Shown: positions 43,094 through 50,800 of the stretch, in pieces
How positions within the stretch are numbered: the stretch's first letter is position 1
Layout of the letters: every line of letters begins with the position of its first letter
Source of the DNA: Hydrogenophaga borbori
GTDB taxonomy: Bacteria; Pseudomonadota; Gammaproteobacteria; Burkholderiales; Burkholderiaceae_C
DNA length: 64,000 nt
Assembly: GCF_003417535.1 (NCBI RefSeq)
Contig: NZ_QVLS01000011.1
Coordinates: 124,001-188,000, forward strand
Direction: 5' to 3'
Position numbers and translations under genes: made by a program
Notes under the pieces: generated by a model
What the model saw: the letters and a program-made list of their open reading frames with translations, nothing else
Database searches by the model: none
Told to the model about the DNA's origin: nothing

Positions 43094-43975
43094 TCAGCCG
43101 CCGTAGCGGCGCTCCAGCTCGGCCCAGCGATCGAAGCCCACGATGCGCTTGTAGTCCTCGAAGCCCACGCCGGAGCCCACCATCTTGAGCTCGCCGCTGC
43201 GCAGGTCCTCCAGGCTGGCCATCATGGTCTTCACCGAGCGCATCAGCAGCGAGATGCCGTAGATGACGATGCGAAAGCCCAGGTCCTCCAGCTCGGCGGG
43301 CTTGAGGATGGGCGTGCGCCCGCCTTCCAGCATGTTGGCCATCAGCGGCACGCCCTGGAGCGCGCGGCCCACCTGCTGCAGCTCGGCCACCGATTCGGGC
43401 GCCTCGATGAAGATGCCGTCGGCGCCCGCGCGCGCGTAGCGTTCGCCGCGCCGCAGCGCCTCGTCCATGCCGACCACCTCGCGCGCGTCGGTGCGCGCGA
43501 TGATGAAGGTGCGCGGGTCGCGCCGCTGCTCGGCCGCCGCGCGGATGCGCCGCTCCATCTCCTCGCACGGCAGCAGTTCCTTGCCCACGATGTGGCCGCA
43601 GCGCTTGGGTGAGACCTGGTCTTCGAAGAACAGGGCCTGCGCGCCCATCCGTTCGTAGGTGTGCACCGCGTGCACCACGTTCTTCACGTCGCCGTAGCCG
43701 TTGTCCACGTCCACCAGCACGGGCAGGTCGGACACGGCCATGATGTCGCGGTAGGCCGCGCTGAGCTCGCCCAGCGTCGCCAGGCCGATGTCGGGCAGGC
43801 CGTGGCGCGCGCCCACCACCGGAAAGCCACCGATGAAATAGGCCTTGAAGCCCGCCTGGCGGATCAGCAGGGCGGAGATGGCGTCGTGCGCGCCGGGCAG
43901 CACCAGCGGGCGCTCGCTGGCGACGAGCTCGCGGAAGTGGGGGTGGGGCGCGGACGCCGTCGGGTCTTGGGACAT
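43094..43975 (-). CDS. Isocitrate lyase/PEP mutase family enzyme
   Basis: The 293-residue TIM-barrel protein has ALLIRQAGFKAYFIGGFPV, the metal-site segment VLVDVDNGYGD, loop motif SPKRCGH (active-site Cys), and RTDAREVVGMDEAL. This is the PEP mutase/methylisocitrate lyase superfamily, which makes or breaks C-C or P-C bonds next to a carboxylate. KRCGH points to a lyase such as methylisocitrate or dimethylmalate lyase, or oxaloacetate decarboxylase. It shares an operon with the Bug receptor whose gene ends 5 bp before its start. Confidence 0.88.
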   Translation of the reverse strand: MSQDPTASAPHPHFRELVASERPLVLPGAHDAISALLIRQAGFKAYFIGGFPVVGARHGLPDIGLATLGELSAAYRDIMAVSDLPVLVDVDNGYGDVKNVVHAVHTYERMGAQALFFEDQVSPKRCGHIVGKELLPCEEMERRIRAAAEQRRDPRTFIIARTDAREVVGMDEALRRGERYARAGADGIFIEAPESVAELQQVGRALQGVPLMANMLEGGRTPILKPAELEDLGFRIVIYGISLLMRSVKTMMASLEDLRSGELKMVGSGVGFEDYKRIVGFDRWAELERRYGG

Positions 43976-43980
43976 GGGAC

Positions 43981-44973
43981 TCACTGATCGATCTTGATGT
44001 TGCCTGCCTTGATGACCGCGGCCCAGCGCTGGCCGTCCTCCTGGACGAGCCGCTCCAGATCGCGCGGGCTGCCGCCCAGGGGCTCGGCGCCCTGGCGCTG
44101 AAACTGCGCGCGCAGGTCGGGGTCGCGCAGCACGGTGTTGACGTGGCGGTTGAGCTCGCTCACCACCTGGGGGTCCAGCCCGGCGGGGCCCATCAGGGCG
44201 AACCAGGTGGTGCCGTCGAAGCCCTCGAAGCCGGCCTCGCGCAGCGTGGGCAGGTCCGGCGCCAGCGGCGAGCGCTGCGCGCTGCCGATGGCCAGGGCCT
44301 TCACCTTGCCGGCCTGCGCCTGCGGCAGCGTCCACACGATGCTGTCGAAGGCGAAATGAATCTGGCCGCCGTGGAGGTCGGGCAGGGCCTGGATGCCGGT
44401 CTTGTACGGAATGTGCGTGGTGGGCAGCTTGGCGCGCTGCGCGAAGTCGGCGCCGATGAGGTGCGTGACCGAGCCATTGCCGCTGGACGAGTAGTTCAGC
44501 GTGCCCGAATGCGCGCGCGCCACCTGCAGGAACTCCGCCACCGTCGCGACCTTCAGCGTCGGGCTCACCACCAGCACGTTGGGGGCCGTGGCCAGGCGTG
44601 CGATGGGCGCGAAGTCGCGCTGGGCGTCGTAGGGCAGGGGGCGCAGGTGCGGCAGCACCGCGTGCGTGCTGCTGGTGGCCAGCAGGAAGGTGTAGCCGTC
44701 GGGCGCGGCCTTGGCCACGGCCTGGGCGCCGATGGAACCCGCCGCGCCGGCGCGGTTGTCGATCACCACCGGCTGCTTGAGCGCGGCCGAGAGCTTCTCG
44801 CCCACGATGCGCGCCAGGGCGTCGGTGCTGCCACCGGCGCCGAAGGGCACGACGATGCGCAGCGGGCGGTCCGGCCAGGCGGGGGACTGGGCGTGGACGG
44901 GGACGAGCAGCGCGGCCAGCAGGGCGAGTCCGCCGGCGCGCAGCCAGCGGGCAGGGTGGAAATCAAAGGGCAT
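43981..44973 (-). CDS. Bug/TctC-family periplasmic solute receptor
   Basis: The 330-residue protein has a signal peptide ending in VHAQ, then WPDRPLRIVVPFGAGGSTDA and NRAGAAGSIGAQAVAKAAPD, the Bug clamp motifs. It binds a carboxylate in the periplasm. No TctA/TctB gene is near. The divergent LysR gene at 45103 is its probable regulator, and the lyase gene downstream hints that the ligand is a branched or hydroxylated dicarboxylate. Confidence 0.92.
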   Translation of the reverse strand: MPFDFHPARWLRAGGLALLAALLVPVHAQSPAWPDRPLRIVVPFGAGGSTDALARIVGEKLSAALKQPVVIDNRAGAAGSIGAQAVAKAAPDGYTFLLATSSTHAVLPHLRPLPYDAQRDFAPIARLATAPNVLVVSPTLKVATVAEFLQVARAHSGTLNYSSSGNGSVTHLIGADFAQRAKLPTTHIPYKTGIQALPDLHGGQIHFAFDSIVWTLPQAQAGKVKALAIGSAQRSPLAPDLPTLREAGFEGFDGTTWFALMGPAGLDPQVVSELNRHVNTVLRDPDLRAQFQRQGAEPLGGSPRDLERLVQEDGQRWAAVIKAGNIKIDQ

Positions 44974-45102
44974 GGCGTGTCTCCGGTTGTTGTTGTGGAT
45001 GCAAGAGGTTCATGCGGTCCGGTTCGCACTCTAGGAAAGGGTGCTTTGGGCATCAAATGATTTGTTTCCATCCCCATTCATGAAGCAGATTGATAATGCT
45101 GC

Positions 45103-46020
45103 ATGGACTTCCGCCGCCTCGACCTGAACCTGCTGGTGGTGTTCGACGCCGTGCTCAGCGAGCGCAGCGTCACGCGCGCGGCCGAGCGGCTGGCGCTCAC
45201 GCAGCCGGCGGTCAGCCACGCGCTGTCGCGCCTGCGCGCGGCCTGCGGCGATCCCATCGTGGTGCGCCAGGGACATGGCATGGTGCCCACGCCGCGGGCC
45301 GTGGCCCTGCACCCGGAGGTGCGCGCCCTGCTGGCGCGCGCGCAGCGCGTGTTCTCGCTGTCCAGTGCCTTCGATCCGCGCCAGTCGCAGCGCCAGTTCC
45401 ACCTGGGCTGCTCGGACCACGCGGCCCAGGCCCTGCTGGGGCCGGTGCTCGAGGGCCTGCTGCGCGACGCGCCCGGCGTGCGCCTGCAGCTCCTGCACGC
45501 GGGCCGCAGCAACGCCGCCGACATGATCCGCGCCGGCGCGCTGGACCTGGCCCTGGGCGTGTTCAACAGCGCCGACGACACCATCGCCGTGCGCACGGTG
45601 CGCGAGTCGCCCTATGTGTGCCTGATGCGCGCCGGCCACCCGCTGGCGACCGGGCGCTTCACGCTGGCGCGCTACCTCTCGGCCCAGCACCTGCAGGTGC
45701 TGGTGCAGCCGGGCGCTTTCGGCGGCATCGACCAGACGCTGGCGCGCCTGGGGCAGGCGCGCGACATCCGGTTGGTGGCCGCCCACTTCGGCGCGGCCCT
45801 GGGCTTGCTGCCGCACGGCGAGCTGGTGCTGACGGTGCCCGATGACCTGGCGCCGGACGCCGCGGCCCGGGGCCTGGTGCGGCGTGCCCTGCCGTTTGCC
45901 CTGGAACCGTTTCGCCACCAGCTCGCCATGAGCCGGCGCGCGGGCGAGGACCCGGGCCTGGCCTGGCTGGTCGAGCGCATCGCCGCCGCACCCGGCCGCC
46001 GCGCCCGCTCGGCGCGCTGA
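45103..46020 (+). CDS. LysR-family (NodD-like) regulator
   Basis: The 305-residue protein begins MDFRRLDLNLLVVFDAVLSE and RSVTRAAERLALTQPAVSHA, the pattern of the NodD/NahR/LeuO branch. The effector domain starts near residue 90. It is divergent from the Bug-lyase operon across a 129-bp gap and most likely activates it. About 130 bp after it contain no gene, only the leader of the envelope cluster. Confidence 0.9.
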   Translation: MDFRRLDLNLLVVFDAVLSERSVTRAAERLALTQPAVSHALSRLRAACGDPIVVRQGHGMVPTPRAVALHPEVRALLARAQRVFSLSSAFDPRQSQRQFHLGCSDHAAQALLGPVLEGLLRDAPGVRLQLLHAGRSNAADMIRAGALDLALGVFNSADDTIAVRTVRESPYVCLMRAGHPLATGRFTLARYLSAQHLQVLVQPGAFGGIDQTLARLGQARDIRLVAAHFGAALGLLPHGELVLTVPDDLAPDAAARGLVRRALPFALEPFRHQLAMSRRAGEDPGLAWLVERIAAAPGRRARSAR

Positions 46021-46153
46021 AGCCACCGCGCGGCGTCGGCCGCTCATACATCTGTGCGCTTTCCCACGCCTTGCCGTTGGTCGCTCCTTAACTTTTGTTC
46101 ACATCTGTCGAGATTGGGCAGGCCCAGAGGACCAACTCAATCGGAGGAGTGAG

Positions 46154-47656
46154 ATGAAAGCAAGAAGAGGGGTGACCTGGCTGGCGGTGCTGGCCACGGT
46201 GTGGCTGGCGGGTTGCGCCGGCATGCAAAGCCACCACGAGACCGCCACGCAGATGCAGGCGGCGGGACAACAAGGGGACTTCAAGACCGCCCTGACGCGC
46301 CTGGATGAGCGCCACGCCTCGCCCGAGGCACGCAAGGAACTGCTCTACAACCTGGAGAAGGGCGAGCTGCTGCGCCTGGACGGCCAGATCGAACCCAGCA
46401 CCGAGGCCTTCCTGGCGGCCGACGCCAAGGTGCAGGAATGGGAGCAGGCGGCCAAGACCGACCCGCAGAAGCTCATGGGCACCGTGGGCGCGGCGCTGGT
46501 GAGCGAGCGCCTCAAGGTGTACGAGGGCCAGGACTATGAGAAGGTCTGGCTCACCACCCGCCTCGCCCTCAACCGGCTGGGCCAGGGCCGCATCGACGAG
46601 GCGCGCGTGGACATCAAGCGCACCCACGAGCGCGAGGCCGTCATCGCCGAGTTCCGCAGCAAGGAAACGCAGAGCACGGTCGACGAAGCCAAGGGCCGCG
46701 GCGTGCAGGCCCAGGGCCGCGAGATCAACGGCTACCCGGTCCAACTGCTGGACGACCCCGAGGTGCTGGCGCTGCAGAACGGCTACCAGAACGCGCTGAG
46801 CCACTACCTGGCGGGCTTCGTCTACGAATCGCTCAACGAGCCGGGTCTGGCCGCACCGGGCTACCGCAAGGCCATCGAGCTGCGCCCGGGCGCGCCCGCG
46901 CTGGAAGAGGGCCTGCGCGGCCTGGACGAGCGCACCGGCTTCACCTGGAAGCGCAAGCAGCGCATGACCGACGTGCTGTTCGTTGTCGAGGCCGGCGTGG
47001 CCCCGGCGCGCGTGCCCAAGGCCTTCACGCTGCCGGTGCCGGTGGGCTCCAGCATCCGCACGGTGAGCATTTCCTACCCGGTGATCGATCCCTCGCGCGA
47101 CGCCCCGCTGGAGAGCCTGCAGGTCGGCGAGCGCGCGCTGCCGCTCAGCAAGGTGGTCGACCTCAACGTGATGGCCCGCCGCGCCCTGCGCGACGAGATG
47201 CCGGGCATGGTGATGCGCGGCTTCTCGCGCGCCATCGCCAAGGGCGTGGTGCAGGACCAGCTGGAGAAGCAGGGTGGCCTGCTGGGCGGCCTGATCGGCA
47301 TCGTGGCGTCGGCCGCCACCGAACAGGCCGACGACCGCATGTGGCGCATGCTGCCCGGGCGCGTCTACCTCGCGCGCGCGCACTTGCCGCCCGGCGAGCA
47401 CGAGATCAGCTTGCACGGCGTGAGCTTCGGCAAGGCCCGTGTGGACGGCCAGTACGCGGTGGTGCCGCTGCGGCTGTACGAGGGCCGCCCGCTGGCGGGC
47501 GCGGTCGGCCAGTTCGGCCAGCTGCCCCTGGTGGAGGCCGTGGCCACGCCGGCCGTGGCGCCGGTCGCCAAGCCCGTGGCCGTGAAGCCCGCGGCCAAGC
47601 CGGCCCGCAAGCCCCGCCCCACGACGTCCGCCAAGGCCGCGGCCGCCGCTCTGTGA
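46154..47656 (+). CDS. COG3014-family lipoprotein
   Basis: The 500-residue protein has a lipoprotein signal with lipobox LAGC21. It contains TPR-like helices (KTALTRLDERHASPEARKEL ... YLAGFVYESLNEPGLAAPGY). A glycine-rich membrane-like segment GGLLGGLIGIVASAATEQAD lies at about residues 375-394, and the tail is Ala/Pro/Lys-rich. COG3014 proteins occur beside ycfL and lpoB in many proteobacteria, exactly as here. It is anchored in the envelope; its exact task is not established. GGAGGAG precedes the ATG. Confidence 0.85.
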   Translation: MKARRGVTWLAVLATVWLAGCAGMQSHHETATQMQAAGQQGDFKTALTRLDERHASPEARKELLYNLEKGELLRLDGQIEPSTEAFLAADAKVQEWEQAAKTDPQKLMGTVGAALVSERLKVYEGQDYEKVWLTTRLALNRLGQGRIDEARVDIKRTHEREAVIAEFRSKETQSTVDEAKGRGVQAQGREINGYPVQLLDDPEVLALQNGYQNALSHYLAGFVYESLNEPGLAAPGYRKAIELRPGAPALEEGLRGLDERTGFTWKRKQRMTDVLFVVEAGVAPARVPKAFTLPVPVGSSIRTVSISYPVIDPSRDAPLESLQVGERALPLSKVVDLNVMARRALRDEMPGMVMRGFSRAIAKGVVQDQLEKQGGLLGGLIGIVASAATEQADDRMWRMLPGRVYLARAHLPPGEHEISLHGVSFGKARVDGQYAVVPLRLYEGRPLAGAVGQFGQLPLVEAVATPAVAPVAKPVAVKPAAKPARKPRPTTSAKAAAAAL

Positions 47657-47675
47657 ACCCCCACCCCATCCGACC

Positions 47676-48080
47676 ATGAACCCCTTCCTGAACTGGTGCG
47701 CCCGGGCCTCGTTGGCCGGCGCCTGTCTGCTGGCGGCGCCGCTGGCGCTCGCCGACGCCGTGCCGGCCTCGGTTTCGCCGGCCGTGGCGGCCAAGCTGGC
47801 CTGGCGCGGCGAAGCGCCCGACATGGCCGTGCCCGAGATCCGCGTCGCGCGCAAGGGCGGCTTCCTCTCCGTGCAGTCCGACCTGCGCAACGGCGGCGAG
47901 AAGGACCAGGCCCTGTACTACCGCTACCGCTGGCTGGACCAGCACGGCAACCAGGTCGGCGACGGCGACGCCTGGAAACAGCTGAACCTGTTCGCCAAGG
48001 CGCAGCAGACCCTCAAGGGCACGGCCCCGCACCTGAGCGTGGCCGACTTCCGGCTCGAACTCAGCTTCGAGACGCCCTGA
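47676..48080 (+). CDS. ycfL: YcfL family (DUF1425) periplasmic protein
   Basis: The 134-residue protein has a signal peptide ending in ALADA, then EIRVARKGGFLSVQSDLRNG and ALYYRYRWLDQHGNQVG, with the beta-sandwich layout of DUF1425. It lacks a lipobox Cys at the cleavage site, unlike E. coli YcfL, though a Cys at residue 17 lies in the signal core. It lies between the COG3014 and LpoB genes, 19 and 31 bp from them, forming one operon. Confidence 0.82.
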   Translation: MNPFLNWCARASLAGACLLAAPLALADAVPASVSPAVAAKLAWRGEAPDMAVPEIRVARKGGFLSVQSDLRNGGEKDQALYYRYRWLDQHGNQVGDGDAWKQLNLFAKAQQTLKGTAPHLSVADFRLELSFETP

Positions 48081-48111
48081 TCCCCTTTCACGCCCAACGG
48101 ACCTTCTTCCC

Positions 48112-48708
48112 ATGAAAACCCGAATTCTTCTTGCCCTGGTGCTCGTCGGCGTGCTCGCCGGCTGCGCCACCAAGCGCAGCCAGCCCGTGGTGCGCTTCGA
48201 CCGCCAGGTCAACTACGGCGACGCCAAGGCCGTGGAGCTTGTGACCAACGAGTTCGGCTCCTCCGACCTGCAGCTGATCGCCGAGTCCATGGTCGGCAGC
48301 CTGCTCGAGACCGAGGTGCTGCAGGGCCGCCCCACGGTGACCATCGCCACCGTGCGCAACAAGACCAGCGAGTACATCGACACCACCAACGTGATGAACT
48401 CGATCCGCACCGCGCTGACCAAGTCGGGCAAGGTGCGCTTCGTCGCCAACATCAACGAGATGCAGAACCAGGTCGACGAGCTCAACCGCCAGAACCAGAG
48501 CGGGCTCTACAAGACCAACACCACGGCCAAGCTCGGCAAGATGACGGCGGCCAAGTACCGCTTCGAGGGCGAGCTGACCAGCATCGTGAAGCAGAACAGC
48601 TCCACCAAGGACGTGTACTACAAGTTCACGCTCAACCTGTTCGACAACGAGGAAGGCTCGCTCGAATGGGCCGACGAGAAGGAAATCCGCAAGACCAGCA
48701 AGCGCTGA
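48112..48708 (+). CDS. lpoB: LpoB-like penicillin-binding protein activator lipoprotein
   Basis: The 198-residue lipoprotein has lipobox LAGC18 and the LpoB domain: VELVTNEFGSSDLQLIAESM, PTVTIATVRNKTSEYIDTTN and RFVANINEMQNQVDELNRQN, with YKFTLNLFDNEEGSLEWADE near the end. In E. coli LpoB reaches from the outer membrane to stimulate PBP1B. Here the linker after the Cys is short (about 15 residues), so reach through the periplasm would be limited. Confidence 0.87.
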   Translation: MKTRILLALVLVGVLAGCATKRSQPVVRFDRQVNYGDAKAVELVTNEFGSSDLQLIAESMVGSLLETEVLQGRPTVTIATVRNKTSEYIDTTNVMNSIRTALTKSGKVRFVANINEMQNQVDELNRQNQSGLYKTNTTAKLGKMTAAKYRFEGELTSIVKQNSSTKDVYYKFTLNLFDNEEGSLEWADEKEIRKTSKR

Positions 48709-48722
48709 TCCGGAGGCACGCC

Positions 48723-49610
48723 ATGACCCCCTTCCAAGCTTCCCGCCGCGCTTTCGCCGCCACGCTCGCGGCTGGCGCCGCTCTGTTCGCCGGCGCCGCC
48801 TTGGCGCAGGCCGCGCCGCGGATCGCGGTCACCGACCTGGGCTACACCCAGCGCGTGGCCGAGTACTTCGAGGCCGCCACGGCCAGCCAGCAAAGCGCCA
48901 TGAAGGCCACGCCGACCTCGCTCAGCGCGAGCGGCAGCGCCAGCATGACCTACGTGGCCGGCACGCATTCCTACCTGGAGCACCGCGAGCTGCGCGCCTT
49001 CAGCAACGACATCCGCGGCGCCCTGCTCAAGGGCACGTCCTTTCGCCTGGTGCAGGGCAAGGGCTTCGACGCCGGCGACCCGCAGCCCACGGCGGCCGAG
49101 CGCGCCCTGCAGCAGGTCAAGACCGGCAAGATCGCCAAGCCGGTGCGCCAGCCCGACGTGAACGACATCATCGCGCGCATCCGCAAGGGCGAGTTCGCCG
49201 GCGCCGACTACGTGCTGTTCGGGCAGCTCTCCAGCATCGAGTTCCGCGACGCGTTCTCGCCGCTGCAGGGCACGAGCAGCGCCACGCACCAGTACGGCCT
49301 GGACTTGCTGGCCGACTTCTCGCTCATCGACACGCGCACCTTCGAGATCAAGGCCGCGTTCTCGGCCCAGGGCGCGGGCAACGACACCAAGCTGCTGTCG
49401 GCGCGCGGCGACGTGATGCCGCCCAACCGCGCCAAGGTGATGCGCGAGACCTCGCAAAGCCTGGCGGCCGAGGTGTTCGCGCAGCTGGGTGAGCAGCTCT
49501 CGCTGGACCGCGCACTCGCGCCGCGCCTGCGCGGTGCCTCGCCCGCGGGCGGTGCGAACGCGCCGGCCGGCGCGGCACCTGCCCAGCCCGAGGTGATGAT
49601 CCTGCGCTGA
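48723..49610 (+). CDS. CsgG/LpoB-like secreted protein
   Basis: The 295-residue protein has a signal peptide ending in ALAQA. Its fold reads as CsgG/LpoB-like: PRIAVTDLGYTQRVAEYFEA, ADYVLFGQLSSIEFRD and LLADFSLIDTRTFEIKAAFS. It lies 14 bp after lpoB and is not a lipoprotein. It probably acts with LpoB in the periplasm, perhaps as a second activator or an assembly factor. The last 35 residues are Ala/Pro-rich and probably disordered. Confidence 0.8.
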   Translation: MTPFQASRRAFAATLAAGAALFAGAALAQAAPRIAVTDLGYTQRVAEYFEAATASQQSAMKATPTSLSASGSASMTYVAGTHSYLEHRELRAFSNDIRGALLKGTSFRLVQGKGFDAGDPQPTAAERALQQVKTGKIAKPVRQPDVNDIIARIRKGEFAGADYVLFGQLSSIEFRDAFSPLQGTSSATHQYGLDLLADFSLIDTRTFEIKAAFSAQGAGNDTKLLSARGDVMPPNRAKVMRETSQSLAAEVFAQLGEQLSLDRALAPRLRGASPAGGANAPAGAAPAQPEVMILR

Positions 49611-49614
49611 GCCG

Positions 49615-50607
49615 GTGGTGCCCGGCGGCCCCCTGCGCGCGAAGCCCTGGCGTGGCCTGCCGCGCGCGGCGGCCGCGCTGCTGCTGGCCTGCGCGGCCGC
49701 GGTGGGGGCGCAGGCGCAACCGCCCTTGGCCGCGCCCGACGGGCCGAGCGCCGCGCCCCGCGCGCCCTGGAGCCGCATGGACGTGCCCGGATCGGCGCCG
49801 GGCCGCCGCGTGCCCGTCTTGCGGCGAGAGGCCAGCCCCGACGCGGCCGCGCCGCGCGTGGTGGTGGTGCCGGGCTCGGGCTGTGCCGGCCTGGGCCCCA
49901 TCGCCCCGGCCTACTTCGCGGGCCTGGAGCGCGCGCAGGTCTGGGTGCTGCACAAACCTTTCACGAACCCCTGGGTGCGCACCGCGCCCGAAGGCTGCGG
50001 CGAGGCCTTCGCTCGCGACGACCGGCCCACGCGCTGGCAGGCCGACGCCCTGGCCGCGCTGCAAGCGCTGCGGGCGAGCGAGCCCGAACGACCCACCTGG
50101 CTGGTGGGCATCTCCGAAGGGGGTGACCTGTTGCCCGCGCTGGGTCAGGCGCTGGGCGGCTCGCTGCGGGGCCTGGTGCTGCTGTCGGCCAGTGGGCTGG
50201 ACCCGGCCGAGACCCTGCGGCTGCAGGCGCAGCGGATCGGCCGCCCCGAGGCCTGGGCGGAAATCCGCGCGGCCGCGGCGAGCGCGCGGTCCGACGATGC
50301 CCTGGTGCACGGTCGCAGCCTGGGCCACTGGCGCGACCTCTTGGCCTGGCGCCTGTTCGAGCCGCTCACGGCCCGGCCCTGGGCCGTGTGGCAGTGGTGG
50401 GGCGATGCCGACGAACTGATCCCTGCCGAGGCCCACGAGCGCTTCGCGCGCGAGGCGGCGGCGCGGCCCGCGCGGCTGTGCGTGCGGCGCTGGCCCGGTG
50501 CCGACCACGGCCTGCACCGGCCGGGCGCCGGTGCGGCCCAGTCCCAGCTGTGGCGGGCGTTGCTGGCCGCCACCGAGGCCGGTGGCGCGGCCTGCGGCCC
50601 GCCCTGA
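49615..50607 (+). CDS. Secreted alpha/beta-hydrolase-like protein
   Basis: The 330-residue product starts at GTG 49615 or 49618 and has a signal-like segment AAAALLLACAAAVGAQAQ. An elbow GISEGG near residue 165, VVVVPGSGCAG (oxyanion region) and a GADHG His motif near the end suggest an active alpha/beta-hydrolase. The product may lie in the periplasm. It follows the CsgG-like gene by 4 bp, so it belongs to the envelope operon. The substrate is unknown. Confidence 0.75.
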   Translation: MVPGGPLRAKPWRGLPRAAAALLLACAAAVGAQAQPPLAAPDGPSAAPRAPWSRMDVPGSAPGRRVPVLRREASPDAAAPRVVVVPGSGCAGLGPIAPAYFAGLERAQVWVLHKPFTNPWVRTAPEGCGEAFARDDRPTRWQADALAALQALRASEPERPTWLVGISEGGDLLPALGQALGGSLRGLVLLSASGLDPAETLRLQAQRIGRPEAWAEIRAAAASARSDDALVHGRSLGHWRDLLAWRLFEPLTARPWAVWQWWGDADELIPAEAHERFAREAAARPARLCVRRWPGADHGLHRPGAGAAQSQLWRALLAATEAGGAACGPP

Positions 50608-50648
50608 CCGCGGGCCGCCCCAGCCATGGCACCGGCCGCGCCGGTTCG

Positions 50649-50780
50649 TCAGCTCTGCGGGGCGTACCCCAACTCGCGCAGCGCCTGCGAACAGCGGCAG
50701 GCGGTGGCGATCCAGGCGGCCCACAGGATGGCGGCGTCGCGCGACGGCAGCCGCAGGACGCAGAAGCCGCCGTCGAACAC
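50649..50780 (-). CDS. Possible 43-residue small protein
   Basis: A GTG-started frame between the kinase gene end and the hydrolase gene encodes a protein-like peptide (FDGGFCVLRLPSRDAAILWA then AWIATACRCSQALRELGY). The frame is open upstream through the kinase gene in another frame, so length alone means little, and no ribosome-binding site is visible. It is kept as a low-confidence candidate because it fills the gap of about 190 bp. Confidence 0.25.
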   Translation of the reverse strand: MFDGGFCVLRLPSRDAAILWAAWIATACRCSQALRELGYAPQS

Positions 50781-50800
50781 CGTCGTCTGGGGATAGGCGC

